Of a DNA stretch of 64,000 nucleotides, positions 16,371 to 25,707 are shown piece by piece. Location of the stretch: the NCBI RefSeq assembly GCF_004366735.1, contig NZ_SOQX01000001.1:682001-746000 (forward strand), in the 5' to 3' direction. This stretch comes from Thiohalophilus thiocyanatoxydans. Its GTDB lineage: Bacteria; Pseudomonadota; Gammaproteobacteria; UBA6429; Thiohalophilaceae. Within the stretch, counting starts at the first letter, position 1; the number at the start of each line of letters is the position of its first letter. The notes under the pieces are model-generated. The model saw nothing but the letters and a program-made list of their open reading frames with translations. It searched no databases and was not told where the DNA came from. The position numbers and the translations under genes are program-made.

Positions 16371-17819
16371 ATGTTGATTTTTGAACAATCGAGAAGTGGC
16401 CGGACCAATCCGCCGCAGGCCCCGTTGCAGGATGTTGCGATCGATGACATTCCGGATCAGTTTCGACGCCAGTCGAAACCGACTCTCCCGGAAGTCTCCG
16501 AGATGCAGGCGGTACGCCATTACACCCGGCTGTCGCAGAAGAACTTCTCCATCGACACCCATTTCTATCCGCTGGGTTCCTGCACCATGAAATACAACCC
16601 GCGCGGGTGTAATACCCTGGCGATGTTGCCCGGTTTTTTGCGTCGTCATCCCCTGAGTCCGGACAGCATGAGCCAGGGTTTCATGGCCTGTATGTTTGAG
16701 CTGCAGGAGATGCTCAAGGATGTGACCGGGATGAAGGCGGTTTCGCTGGCGCCGATGGCCGGCGCCCAGGGTGAGTTCACCGGCGTGGCGATGATTCGCA
16801 AGTATCACGAATCGCGCAATGACGATGCCCGCACCGAGATTCTGGTGCCCGATGCGGCACACGGCACCAACCCCGCCACGGCGGTGATGTGCAATTACAA
16901 GGTGCGCGAAATCCCGACCAATGACCAGGGTGACGTGGATCTGGAAGCTCTGAAAGCCGCGGTCGGTCCACAGACCGCCGGGATCATGCTGACCAATCCG
17001 TCGACCTTGGGCGTGTTCGAGCGCAAGATCAAGGAGATCGCGGATATCGTGCACGAGGCCGGTGGTCTGCTCTATTACGATGGCGCCAATCTCAATGCGA
17101 TCCTGGGCAAGGTCAAGCCGGGCGATATGGGCTTTGACGTGATTCATATGAATCTGCACAAGACCTTCTCCACCCCGCACGGCGGCGGTGGTCCCGGCGC
17201 CGGGCCGGTGGGTGTCAGCCAACGGCTGGAACCCTATCTGCCGGTGCCGTTGCTGAGCAAGGAAGGTGATCAGTATCGCTGGCTGACGGATAACGAGCGG
17301 CCCGAATCAATCGGCAAGCTGTCCACCTTTATGGGCAATGCGGGGGTGTTGTTGCGCGCCTATATCTATGCCCGTCTGCTGGGCAAGGAAGGCATGCACC
17401 GGGTCAGCGAGTTTGCCACCCTGAACGCCAACTACATGCTGGCCCGTATGCGCGATGCCGGTTTCGAGCTGGCCTATCCGCAACGCCGCGCCACGCATGA
17501 ATTCATTGTCACCATGCGCAAACAGGCGAAAGAGCTGGGCGTCAACGCCATGGATTTCGCCAAACGGTTGCTGGATTACGGCTTTCACGCCCCGACCACC
17601 TATTTCCCGCTGCTGGTCCCCGAGTGTCTGCTGATCGAGCCGACCGAAACCGAGTCCAGGGAAGATATCGACGCCTTTATCGAGGCGATGATCGCGATTC
17701 AGAACGAGGCCGAGACCACACCGGAGACCGTAAAACAGGCGCCGTATACCCTGCCGGTACGCCGCCTTGATGATGTGAAAGCGGCCAAGGAGCTGGATTT
17801 AGCCTGGAAACCCGAATAA
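16371..17819 (+). CDS. gcvPB: Glycine dehydrogenase (decarboxylating) subunit 2
   Basis: This is the catalytic half of the split P protein. In its 482 residues the PLP-binding lysine is K264 in [20 protein letters not shown], and the motifs [24 protein letters not shown] and LTNPSTLG are all present. It decarboxylates glycine together with gcvPA and GcvH. ATG 16371 gives the expected MLIFEQSR start. It lies 233 bp after tpx, the gap being occupied by a repeat element, and 22 bp before dgkA. Confidence 0.97.
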   Translation: MLIFEQSRSGRTNPPQAPLQDVAIDDIPDQFRRQSKPTLPEVSEMQAVRHYTRLSQKNFSIDTHFYPLGSCTMKYNPRGCNTLAMLPGFLRRHPLSPDSMSQGFMACMFELQEMLKDVTGMKAVSLAPMAGAQGEFTGVAMIRKYHESRNDDARTEILVPDAAHGTNPATAVMCNYKVREIPTNDQGDVDLEALKAAVGPQTAGIMLTNPSTLGVFERKIKEIADIVHEAGGLLYYDGANLNAILGKVKPGDMGFDVIHMNLHKTFSTPHGGGGPGAGPVGVSQRLEPYLPVPLLSKEGDQYRWLTDNERPESIGKLSTFMGNAGVLLRAYIYARLLGKEGMHRVSEFATLNANYMLARMRDAGFELAYPQRRATHEFIVTMRKQAKELGVNAMDFAKRLLDYGFHAPTTYFPLLVPECLLIEPTETESREDIDAFIEAMIAIQNEAETTPETVKQAPYTLPVRRLDDVKAAKELDLAWKPE

Positions 17820-17841
17820 TTTTGGGTCAAACTGGCGGGAT

Positions 17842-18201
17842 ATGAACGAGCTTAAACGTATCTGGCGGGCCGGTGGCTACAGCTGGCAGGGCTTGCGTGC
17901 TGCGGCCCTGCATGAGCCCGCCTTTCGTACTGAACTGATCCTGTTTGTGATCCTGACGCCCTGTGTGTTCTGGCTGGGACAGAGTCTCATGGAATACGCA
18001 TTGTTGTTCGGCACCCTGTTTCTGGTGTTGCTGACCGAGCTGATGAATTCCGCGATTGAAGCCGTGGTGGATCGTTTCGGCAGTGAACAACATGAACTGT
18101 CCGGCCGCGCCAAGGATATGGGCTCTGCAGCGGTTTTTATCGCGCAGATCAACGTTCTCGTTATCTGGGGGCTGTTGTTCTACGGTCGGATCAATAATTA
18201 A
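17842..18201 (+). CDS. dgkA: Diacylglycerol kinase
   Basis: This small trimeric inner-membrane enzyme phosphorylates diacylglycerol to phosphatidic acid, recycling lipid left from membrane-derived sugar transfer. The 119 residues form an amphipathic N-terminal helix and three membrane spans; the active-site signature TELMNSAIEAVVDRF with AKDMGSAAV is intact. It follows gcvPB by 22 bp and precedes the kinase gene by 23 bp, so the three may share a transcript, without an obvious metabolic reason. Confidence 0.95.
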   Translation: MNELKRIWRAGGYSWQGLRAAALHEPAFRTELILFVILTPCVFWLGQSLMEYALLFGTLFLVLLTELMNSAIEAVVDRFGSEQHELSGRAKDMGSAAVFIAQINVLVIWGLLFYGRINN

Positions 18202-18224
18202 CGCTATAAACTTAGGAGTAATTT

Positions 18225-19154
18225 ATGTCTGCTTTAATCTGTGGCTCTTTTGCCTATGACACCATCATGGTGTTTCCCGATCACTTTAAAAACCACATTC
18301 TGCCCGACAAGGTACATATCCTGAATGTCTCCTTTCTGGTCCCCGAGATGCGCCGTGAGTTCGGTGGTTGTGCCGGGAACATTGCCTACAACCTGAAACT
18401 GCTGGGTGGCGATCCGTTGCCGATGGGCACCGTCGGTACCGATTTCGGTCCCTATGCCGAATGGATGGACAAAAACGGCATCAGCCGCAAGCACATCAAG
18501 GAAGTGAACAGTTATACCGGTCAGGCCTTTATTACCACCGACAAGGACGATAACCAGATTACCGCTTTTCATCCCGGCGCCATGGGCTTCTCCCATGAAA
18601 ACCAGGTTCAGGATGCCGAGGGCGTCAAGGTGGGACTGGTTGCTCCGGATGGCCGGGACGGCATGATTCAGCATGCCGAACAGTTTGCCGAGCAGGGTAT
18701 TCCGTTTATTTTCGATCCGGGTCAGGGTCTGCCGATGTTCGGCGGCGATGAACTGATGGATTTCGCCGAAAAGGCCAGCTATATCGCGCTCAATGATTAT
18801 GAGGCACAGATGTTTGAAGAGCGCACCGGCAAATCCCCACATGAACTGGCGGAGATGGTTGATGCCCTGATTATTACCCGCGGCGGTGAAGGTTCACATA
18901 TCTACACCCAGAAACACCGCCACGAGATCCCGACCGCCAAGGTCAAGGGTATTAACGATCCGACCGGTTGCGGTGATGCCTATCGCGCCGGCATTCTCTA
19001 TGGTCTGCTGAACGATATGGATTGGGAAACCACTGGCCGTATCGCCTCACTGATGGGTGCGATTAAGGTCGAATCCACCGGCCCACAAAATCACAGCTTC
19101 ACCATGGACGAGTTCAAGCAACGTTACAAAGACAGCTTCGGTATGAGCCTGTAA
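18225..19154 (+). CDS. PfkB-family kinase, adenosine kinase-like
   Basis: The 309-residue ribokinase-fold protein has the first PfkB signature (EFGGCAGNIAYNLKLLGG, residues about 45-62) and the second (DPTGCGDAYRAGILYG) with the catalytic aspartate in GCGDA. The N-terminus MSALICGSFAYDTIMVF is that of a bacterial group usually annotated as carbohydrate or adenosine kinase. The substrate cannot be fixed from sequence. ATG 18225 follows a good AGGAG; a strong terminator closes the unit after the stop. Confidence 0.85.
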   Translation: MSALICGSFAYDTIMVFPDHFKNHILPDKVHILNVSFLVPEMRREFGGCAGNIAYNLKLLGGDPLPMGTVGTDFGPYAEWMDKNGISRKHIKEVNSYTGQAFITTDKDDNQITAFHPGAMGFSHENQVQDAEGVKVGLVAPDGRDGMIQHAEQFAEQGIPFIFDPGQGLPMFGGDELMDFAEKASYIALNDYEAQMFEERTGKSPHELAEMVDALIITRGGEGSHIYTQKHRHEIPTAKVKGINDPTGCGDAYRAGILYGLLNDMDWETTGRIASLMGAIKVESTGPQNHSFTMDEFKQRYKDSFGMSL

Positions 19155-19156
19155 CA

Positions 19157-19189
19157 GAAAAAGCCCGCATCAGCGGGCTTTTTTATTTT
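19157..19189 (+). terminator. Intrinsic terminator ending the glycine operon
   Basis: The stem AAGCCCGC/GCGGGCTT with loop ATCA is followed by TTTTTATTTT, a textbook rho-independent terminator 5 bp after the PfkB kinase stop. Confidence 0.95.
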
Positions 19190-19240
19190 GGCAGGAGCGA
19201 CTACCATGGATAAATATATCCCTCTACAGTCCGGCCAATC

Positions 19241-20329
19241 ATGAAAACCTTTATTTGTGACTGCGGTAATACACTGCATTTCGAAAACAGCCAATGCATG
19301 GTCTGTGGTCGCCAGCTCGGATTTATCCAGGAGGATCTGCAGCTCAGTGCTTTGGAACCGATGGAAAACGGGCAGTGGCGTTCGTTATCCAATGCGCGAT
19401 ATTACCGGCAATGTGCCAATTACCGGCAATACAATATTTGTAACTGGCTGGTCCCCGCCGAAAATAATCAGACCTATTGCCACTCCTGCCGTCTCAACCG
19501 GATTATTCCCAATCTCTCCGAATCGCAAAATATCAAGCTCTGGTACCGCATAGAGACTGCAAAACGGCGCCTGTTGTATACCCTGTACAAACTGAAATTG
19601 CCGGTGGTCGATCGCAAACAGGATACACAGCAAGGCCTGGCATTCAAGTTTATGCAGGATCAGACTCGCTATGATGAGTTCAGCAACGCTGTCACGGAAG
19701 TGAATCAGGTTATGACCGGCCACCATAACGGCGTGATTACCATCAATATTCTTGAGGCCGAGGATAGTGCCCGGGAGCAGATGCGGGAAAAAATGAACGA
19801 AGGTTATCGCACCCTGCTGGGCCATTTTCGTCATGAGATTGGTCACTATTACTGGATGCGACTGATCAAGTCAGGCGAAAAACTTGAAAGTTTCCGGGAG
19901 CTGTTTGGTGACGAACGCCAGGATTACAGGCAGTCGATGAAAAATTATTACCGACAGAAAACCCCTCCCGCCTGGCAGGACGGCTTCATCAGCGGTTATG
20001 CCAGCGCGCATCCCTGGGAGGACTGGGCCGAAACCTGGGCGCATTATCTGCACATGGTGGACACCCTGGAGACAGCCAATGATATTGGTTTTCGTATCCA
20101 GAATGACCCGCACGCGCCTGGTGACGAAGGAGGAGAAAGCGATCTCTCCTCGGTAAAAGGGATAGATTTTAATGCCCTGATGGAAGACTGGGCCAGCCTG
20201 ACCATCGGACTCAATGCTCTTAATCGCAGCATGGGCCTGCCGGACGCCTATCCCTTCGTACTGTCAGCCCCCGTACTGGAAAAACTCCGCTTCGTCCATC
20301 ATCTCATCACCGACAGGGATAATTATTAA
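19241..20329 (+). CDS. Putative zinc-binding metallopeptidase with N-terminal zinc ribbon
   Basis: This 362-residue protein starts with a zinc-ribbon-like set of cysteines (C6, C8, C19, C22) and further pairs at C58/C67 and C80/C83. The catalytic motif HEIGH is at about 198-202, with a later acidic run WEDWAETWAHYLH near residue 260 likely giving the third ligand. This architecture matches the Peptidase_Mx family of putative zinc metallopeptidases. No signal peptide, so it should be cytosolic; substrate unknown. It is a single-gene unit between the terminator at 19157 and a repeat element that begins at its stop codon. Confidence 0.8.
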   Translation: MKTFICDCGNTLHFENSQCMVCGRQLGFIQEDLQLSALEPMENGQWRSLSNARYYRQCANYRQYNICNWLVPAENNQTYCHSCRLNRIIPNLSESQNIKLWYRIETAKRRLLYTLYKLKLPVVDRKQDTQQGLAFKFMQDQTRYDEFSNAVTEVNQVMTGHHNGVITINILEAEDSAREQMREKMNEGYRTLLGHFRHEIGHYYWMRLIKSGEKLESFRELFGDERQDYRQSMKNYYRQKTPPAWQDGFISGYASAHPWEDWAETWAHYLHMVDTLETANDIGFRIQNDPHAPGDEGGESDLSSVKGIDFNALMEDWASLTIGLNALNRSMGLPDAYPFVLSAPVLEKLRFVHHLITDRDNY

Positions 20330-20433
20330 TGTTGAATTTTAAATTTTGAATTTATGGTCGCGGGTGCTTATATAAAATACAGGAGTTCGCTTGAGCCCAC
20401 CAATTTAACATTCAAAACTCAACATTAAACATT
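20327..20433. repeat. AT-rich inverted repeat (TTGAATTTTGAA type)
   Basis: The left arm, TAATGTTGAATTTTAAATTT and on to 20353, pairs with AACATTCAAAACTCAACATT and flanks (20402-20433). About 48 bp of unlike sequence lie between. It is the inner module of the elements at 16152 and 32936 without their CGCAGAGA outer arms. The stop codon of the metallopeptidase is the first triplet of the repeat. Confidence 0.75.
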
Positions 20434-20440
20434 GCTTTCA

Positions 20441-21178
20441 TTACTCGTCTTCCCAGTCGAAGCGGGGCAGGCGGTTGAAGGAGCGTTTGAGGCCTTCGTT
20501 CCAGCGTTTTTGCAGGGATTTGTAGATTGGGGAGTTGAGGGTGAGGGTCATGTGTCTGGGTTCTTCCAGGCTGTTGGCCTGATAGATGGACAGCTCCAGC
20601 GGCGGGCCGACGGAGATGTTGCTGCGCATGGTGGAATCGAGGGAGACCAGGGCGCAGCGGGCGGCGTCTTCCAGGCTGGTCGTGGGGCTGATAATGCGAT
20701 CGAGTATCGGTTTGCCGTACTTGTTCTCGCCGATTTGTAAAAACGGGGTTTCCGGCGAGGCGCTGATATAATTGCCTTGTGGATAGATCAGATATATTTC
20801 CGGATCCTTGCCGGCAATCTGGCCGCCGAGGATAAAGCTGGCTTCGGCACGGCTTTTTGAGCTCTCCATCGCGGGAGCATGTTGCTGCTGTTCATCCTGG
20901 CTTAGTTTGCCGATGTAGTGGGCCACTTCGTACAGATGCTCGGCCTTGTGCAGATTGATTTCCGCATCCGGTTTTTCCAGGTCCTTGTTGATGTGATTGA
21001 TCACCGCCTGGGAGGTGGCAAGATTCCCGGCGGTCAGGATCACGCAAATGCGTTCCCCGGGCCAGGCGAAGCGGTGCATCTTGCTATAGGTGGTGACGTA
21101 GTCCACGCCGGCGTGGGTGCGCGAGTCGGTGGCAAAGACCAGCCCTTTGTTGACCCGAATAGCGAGACAATATGTCAT
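20441..21178 (-). CDS. Anbu-type proteasome-related protease
   Basis: The start at ATG 21178 gives MTYCLAIRVNKGLVFATDSR; removal of Met exposes Thr as the N-terminal nucleophile, and the Asp of ATDSRTHAG plus the Lys of TYSKMHRF complete the proteasome beta-type triad. A longer reading from 21211 would hide the nucleophile. At 245 residues it matches the Anbu family (ancestral beta subunit). Anbu genes usually sit with a circularly permuted ATP-grasp, an alpha-E protein and a transglutaminase-like protein; the first two are divergent here, the last is absent. Peptidase activity of Anbu is poorly defined. Confidence 0.9.
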   Translation of the reverse strand: MTYCLAIRVNKGLVFATDSRTHAGVDYVTTYSKMHRFAWPGERICVILTAGNLATSQAVINHINKDLEKPDAEINLHKAEHLYEVAHYIGKLSQDEQQQHAPAMESSKSRAEASFILGGQIAGKDPEIYLIYPQGNYISASPETPFLQIGENKYGKPILDRIISPTTSLEDAARCALVSLDSTMRSNISVGPPLELSIYQANSLEEPRHMTLTLNSPIYKSLQKRWNEGLKRSFNRLPRFDWEDE

Positions 21179-21248
21179 GTTATTTTCCGAGCGTTCATGG
21201 TGTTCGGCCACTGACCGGCGTTATTGTTATAAGTTTATGATCCGCTAT

Positions 21249-21277
21249 TTGCCTGAAATTGTCCATCACGTTATGCT
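21249..21277 (+). promoter_or_regulatory. Predicted promoter of the ATP-grasp/alpha-E operon
   Basis: TTGCCT (21249-21254), 17-bp spacer, TATGCT (21272-21277); start of transcription near 21284, 27 bp before the ATP-grasp ATG. The 132-bp divergent gap must also serve the Anbu gene, for which I see no clear hexamers. Confidence 0.55.
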
Positions 21278-21310
21278 GTAAGCGACTGAATTAACAGGTT
21301 AGATAACATA

Positions 21311-22768
21311 ATGGCAATACGCTGGGGCAGTTACAAGGTCAAGGGACTCCACGACGAGCTGATCCGGGTCAGCGGCCGGCCGCGGCCGGCCGCCCGGGCG
21401 CTGTGTGACTATCTGCGCGCGCTCAAGGACAAGGACATCGAGGAGTACAGGGCAGCCGCCGAGACCGCTATTCATGTTATGGGCATTACCTTCACGGTCT
21501 ATTCCGAGGAGGAAGGCTCCATCGACCGTGCCTGGCCCTTTGACATTATTCCCCGGATTATCGACCGCAGTGAGTGGCAGCAGGTGGAGGCCGGACTCAG
21601 GCAGCGGGTGCAGGCGCTGAATCTGTTTATCGACGATCTCTATCACAAGCAGCAGATCGTCAGGGACGAGGTCTTTCCCGAGGCGTTGCTCAAGGATTCA
21701 AAAAACTTCCGCCCCCAGTGTGTCGGGATCGATCCGCCGCACGGTGTCTGGGCGCATATCTGCGGTTCGGATCTGGTGCGCGACAGTGATGGCACGATCT
21801 ATGTTCTGGAAGACAACCTGCGGGTACCGTCCGGTGTCTCCTATATGCTGGAAAACCGGCAGATCATGAAGCGGGTCTTTCCCGAGCTGTTTGAGAACTA
21901 CAACATTCTGCCGGTGGATGATTACCCCTCACAGCTGTATGACATGCTGGCCTCGCTGGCACCCCGGGGGATTGAGCAGCCGGAGATCGTGGTGCTGACA
22001 CCGGGGATTTATAACTCAGCCTATTTCGAGCACGCCTATCTGGCACAGCAGATGGGAGCGGAACTGGTCGAAGGCTCGGACCTGGTCGTGGACAAGCACA
22101 ACATGGTCTATATGCGGACCATCGAGGGGTTGTCCCAGGTGGATGTGATTTACCGGCGTATTGATGACCTGTTTCTCGATCCCGAGGCCTTTGCTCCCGA
22201 TTCCATGCTGGGAGTGCCCGGATTGATGCGGGCCTGGAAAGCGGGCAATGTTGCTCTGGCCAATGCGCCGGGCGCGGGAGTGGCCGACGACAAAGTAGTC
22301 TACTCCTATGTACCGGAAATTATTCGCTATTATCTCAATGAAGAGCCGCTGATCGACAATGTCCCGACCTATCGCTGTTTCAATAAAACGGAACGCGATT
22401 ATGTTATCCAGAACATCGCCAAACTGGTGGTTAAACCGGCCAATGAATCGGGCGGCTACGGAATGCTGATCGGGCCCCAGGCGACTCAGGAGGAGCGTGA
22501 CAAATTCGTCAATCTGATTCGCCGTGATCCGCGCAACTATATTGCCCAGCCGCTGTTGACTCTCTCTACCGCACCGACCCTGGTCGGCAACCGGGCCGAG
22601 CCCCGGCATCTGGATTTGCGGCCGTTTATTCTCAGCGGCGAGAAAACCTATGTGACAACCGGTGGTCTGACCCGGGTGGCGCTGCGCAAGGGATCGACAG
22701 TGGTCAACTCCTCGCAGGGCGGCGGCAGCAAGGATACCTGGATTGTCGATATGGAGTCGGGTCAATGA
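21311..22768 (+). CDS. Circularly permuted type 2 ATP-grasp protein
   Basis: This 485-residue protein belongs to the CP_ATPgrasp family predicted to form amide bonds between a carboxylate and an amine. Family stretches are visible: GITFTVYSEEEGSIDRAWPFD, VYVLEDNLRVPSGVSYMLENR-like at residues about 160-180, LTPGIYNSAYFEHAYLA, VKPANESGGYGMLIGP and LDLRPFILSGEK. It overlaps the alpha-E gene by four bases (ATGA). The substrate is unknown; comparative work has proposed peptide or small-molecule tagging linked to Anbu. Confidence 0.9.
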   Translation: MAIRWGSYKVKGLHDELIRVSGRPRPAARALCDYLRALKDKDIEEYRAAAETAIHVMGITFTVYSEEEGSIDRAWPFDIIPRIIDRSEWQQVEAGLRQRVQALNLFIDDLYHKQQIVRDEVFPEALLKDSKNFRPQCVGIDPPHGVWAHICGSDLVRDSDGTIYVLEDNLRVPSGVSYMLENRQIMKRVFPELFENYNILPVDDYPSQLYDMLASLAPRGIEQPEIVVLTPGIYNSAYFEHAYLAQQMGAELVEGSDLVVDKHNMVYMRTIEGLSQVDVIYRRIDDLFLDPEAFAPDSMLGVPGLMRAWKAGNVALANAPGAGVADDKVVYSYVPEIIRYYLNEEPLIDNVPTYRCFNKTERDYVIQNIAKLVVKPANESGGYGMLIGPQATQEERDKFVNLIRRDPRNYIAQPLLTLSTAPTLVGNRAEPRHLDLRPFILSGEKTYVTTGGLTRVALRKGSTVVNSSQGGGSKDTWIVDMESGQ

Positions 22769-23688
22769 TGCTCTCGCGCGTTGCCAATAATATCTACTGG
22801 GCTGCCCGCTATATTGAGCGTGCGGAAAATACCGCCCGGCTGATCAACGTCAACAGTCACCTGCTGCTGGATTTGCCCAGGCGAATCCGGCTGGGCTGGG
22901 AGCCGATTATTGAGATTCTTGGTAATGATGCGCTGTTCTATCAGCGTCATGATACGGCGGACGAGCGTCAGGTGATCCGCTTTATGGTTAGCGAACAGGC
23001 CAATCCCGGTTCGATCGTCAACTCGCTTCGCCAGGCCCGGGAGAATGCACGTACGATACGCGATATTATCCCCCGTGAGGCCTGGGAGCAGATCAATCAG
23101 AATTATTTACATGCACGTGAACATGCCAGCAGCAGCCTGGGGCGTCGCAAACGGGACGATTTCTTGCGCAGTATTATTCTCGGAGCGCAGTCCGTCACCG
23201 GCATGCTGGCCGGCACCATGACCCATGATGAGGGTTACGATTTTCTGCGCATGGGGCGAAACCTGGAACGGGCGGACATGACGACGCGCATTGTCGATGT
23301 CCGGTCCGCGTCGTTATTGCCAGAAATGAGCGAGGACCTCAGTCCGTTCGAAAATATCCAGTGGGTGAGTGTGCTCAAGTCCCTGACGGCCTATCAGATG
23401 TACCGACGCGAAATGCGCATTCGCGTGCGCCGCCCCGATGTGCTGCGTTTTCTGTTACAGGAGCGGCGTTTTCCGCGTGCCTTTTATCATGCCACCTGCG
23501 AGGTGGAAAATTGTCTGCAGCACCTGCCGCACAATGAAAAACCGCTGAAAATTCTGACCCGGTTGCAGAAAAAAGTTCTCAGTGCGAAGCTGGAACAACT
23601 GCAACAGGAAGAGTTGCACGGGTTTGTTGATGTTCTGCAGTTGGATCTGGCCAGATTACACAACGAAATCAGAGCCAGTTATTTCTAG
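22765..23688 (+). CDS. Alpha-E domain-containing protein (DUF403)
   Basis: This 307-residue, nearly all-helical protein has the family N-terminus MMLSRVANNIYWAARYIERA and the motifs RQARENARTIRDIIPREAWE and GRNLERADMTTRIVDVR. The domain has conserved Glu residues and always occurs with CP ATP-grasp genes, as here; its activity is unknown. Start ATG 22765 overlaps the previous stop. Together with the ATP-grasp it forms a two-gene operon divergent from Anbu. Confidence 0.9.
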   Translation: MMLSRVANNIYWAARYIERAENTARLINVNSHLLLDLPRRIRLGWEPIIEILGNDALFYQRHDTADERQVIRFMVSEQANPGSIVNSLRQARENARTIRDIIPREAWEQINQNYLHAREHASSSLGRRKRDDFLRSIILGAQSVTGMLAGTMTHDEGYDFLRMGRNLERADMTTRIVDVRSASLLPEMSEDLSPFENIQWVSVLKSLTAYQMYRREMRIRVRRPDVLRFLLQERRFPRAFYHATCEVENCLQHLPHNEKPLKILTRLQKKVLSAKLEQLQQEELHGFVDVLQLDLARLHNEIRASYF

Positions 23689-23765
23689 GTTATCTGCTCC
23701 AGTCGGACACTGGGCGCAAGTAACAGCTATTTCCTGTCACCAGTAACTATACAAGCGAGGCTCCC

Positions 23766-24005
23766 ATGCTGGGCGAAAAACACGATCTAATCCATGAATT
23801 TCCAGAATATAAGGAGCGCATTCACGAGCTCAAAGTGAGCGATCCCCATTTTTCAAAGCTGTTTGATGAATATCACGAGCTCGAGCATGAAGTTCGCCGG
23901 ATCGAAGAGGGGAACGAGACCCCCGCGGACGAATATACGGAAGAGCTCAAGATGCGTCGGCTCAAGCTGAAGGATGAGCTGTTCAGCCTGATAAAAGGGG
24001 AATAA
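23766..24005 (+). CDS. YdcH family protein (DUF465)
   Basis: This small, charged, helical protein of 79 residues has FPEYKERIHELKVSDPHF, FDEYHELEHEVRRIE and LKMRRLKLKDELF, the standard DUF465/YdcH pattern. Function is unknown. It begins with ATG 23766 after GCGAGG and follows the alpha-E gene by 77 bp on the same strand. Confidence 0.9.
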   Translation: MLGEKHDLIHEFPEYKERIHELKVSDPHFSKLFDEYHELEHEVRRIEEGNETPADEYTEELKMRRLKLKDELFSLIKGE

Positions 24006-24010
24006 CCGGC

Positions 24011-24739
24011 TCACGGATTGAAGGAGCGATAGACAATCCGCATGGGCAAACCGACACGGTCGTACTCAACGGGGTCCGTCAGGCTGATCAACTCACCTTC
24101 ACTCTGCTCAGCTCCGCCCGCCATTACGGCAAGCACCATGGCATCCAGTATATCGTCAGGTTGTAATAACTTGCGTGGATACCGTGCCAGGCAATCGCTA
24201 TAAAATGCTTGAGCGCCGTTGATATAGTGCGTTAACAGGGCCAGACGTTGTTGCTCTCCCTCGTGCGACTTCTTTCGGGTTGGCAGGAGGGACTGCCCGT
24301 TCAGGGCATAAAACGCCACTTCCGGGTGAGATTCATACAGGTGAGTCTGCCACTCAACATGCTGGCACAGATAACAATCCACCTCGCGAATCTTCGGACA
24401 GATATTCCAGATCTGGCGGCTGATCCGGCTGCCGGTCTGTTGCGCGTTAATCGCACAGGCACTGGCATAGTCGGCGGCGTGGACGGCATCCCTCACGGGC
24501 GTGGAGAAAACACTGCTGTGTCGATAAGGGCTGAGTAAGCGACGCGCCAGATGATCGCAACGCCGCTTTTGCCCGTCGGGCAATCCGATCGGAATATCGA
24601 TAAAGATCGGGGTACCAACGGCTGGCTGGTCCAGCAACTGCGTCAGTGTCGGGCTCAGCCAGGAGCGCCAGCCGTCGGCTTGCCGAACGACGGCAAACCA
24701 GCCACCGCGACAGCCGTCGATGCCGATAGCACGGATCAT
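24011..24739 (-). CDS. DUF429 domain-containing protein
   Basis: This 242-residue protein begins with MIRAIGIDGCRGGWFAVV and contains FIDIPIGLP, RRCDHLARRLL, HPEVAFYALNG and DDILDAMVLAV. These are the DUF429 blocks; the acidic residues (GIDG, FIDIP, DDILDA) suggest an RNase H-like fold and a metal-dependent nuclease, which is a prediction only. It ends convergent to the YdcH gene with five bases between stops. Confidence 0.85.
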   Translation of the reverse strand: MIRAIGIDGCRGGWFAVVRQADGWRSWLSPTLTQLLDQPAVGTPIFIDIPIGLPDGQKRRCDHLARRLLSPYRHSSVFSTPVRDAVHAADYASACAINAQQTGSRISRQIWNICPKIREVDCYLCQHVEWQTHLYESHPEVAFYALNGQSLLPTRKKSHEGEQQRLALLTHYINGAQAFYSDCLARYPRKLLQPDDILDAMVLAVMAGGAEQSEGELISLTDPVEYDRVGLPMRIVYRSFNP

Positions 24740-24818
24740 GCAAAAGCCGGATGGGTCCGACCGGCTGAATCGGTCATGCGAAGCTTACAGGTTCGATCAC
24801 AACATGTGGCGGGCTTTA

Positions 24819-25436
24819 CTACAGCGCCGGTTGTTCCACCATGTCGTCCATTTTTTTCTCCCACTGGTAAATCCGGGTTGGCGGAAGATTGAAGAATTCC
24901 ATTTCGGCCTGCTCCGATCCCATAATGGGGCGGCATAAAGTCGCAACTCGATCCCGTGTCTGATAAGCCACAAAGCGCCCCCGGGGTGCCAGTACCGATG
25001 ACACTGCTTCGATGATCTGCGTGCCCAGGCTTCGACTCATGGTGGAAAAGGGAATGCCGGAGATCACTGCATTGGGTGCATGAAGGTCATACTCGGCAAG
25101 AATCGACTGGATATCACAGGCGCTGCCCAGATGCGCGATAACACGATCATCCTCAATCTGGCTTATCAGGTTGTGAAAGTAGGCGTTGAGTTCGATACTG
25201 ACGAGTCGGGCATGTTGTGGCATGGCATTTAATAATGCACGCGTCGTGCCACCGGTCCCGGGGCCCAGCTCAACAACCACACTGGCAGAATCCACGTTGG
25301 CGGCTTCAATAATACGCCGTTCCAGAAAGCGTGAGCTGGGGATGATCGAACCCACTTGAAGAGGATGTTTCAGGAATTGCTGAACGAAGATCTGTCGGCC
25401 ATTTATCTGAGAGTTGTTTTTATTGTTGTTAGCCAT
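24819..25436 (-). CDS. Class I SAM-dependent methyltransferase, phospholipid N-methyltransferase-like
   Basis: The SAM-binding motif I is VVELGPGTGGTTRALL, preceded by FLKHPLQVGSIIPSSRFLER, a pairing typical of the COG3963 group (Rhodobacter PmtA-like phospholipid N-methyltransferases). ATG 25436 is chosen because AGGAGG lies seven bases upstream; ATG 25442 directly abuts it. The protein has 205 residues and no membrane span. It might instead act on another acceptor. It is separated from DUF429 by 79 bp on the same strand. Confidence 0.7.
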   Translation of the reverse strand: MANNNKNNSQINGRQIFVQQFLKHPLQVGSIIPSSRFLERRIIEAANVDSASVVVELGPGTGGTTRALLNAMPQHARLVSIELNAYFHNLISQIEDDRVIAHLGSACDIQSILAEYDLHAPNAVISGIPFSTMSRSLGTQIIEAVSSVLAPRGRFVAYQTRDRVATLCRPIMGSEQAEMEFFNLPPTRIYQWEKKMDDMVEQPAL

Positions 25437-25707
25437 ACACATGCCTCCTGCCAGTTTTATGAGCTTGAAGTATGATTCTAGCATTCCCGCAGGGAAAGAC
25501 TGAATCCATCCGCCGGGCTTAAAATCGGCCTGTACCCCTAATTGTAGAACGTCATGAACGTGTTGCGGGGCGCGGGGTTGCCTTATTTTATATTAAAATC
25601 AATCACCTGGGCGATCCCGGGTTGTCTCGTCCCTGCGCCGCAGATCCCGGTACGCTCCTTTGCTGGACTGTGCTCGCCGGGGGCCTGTGTGCTTTTTGTC
25701 TCGCGGC

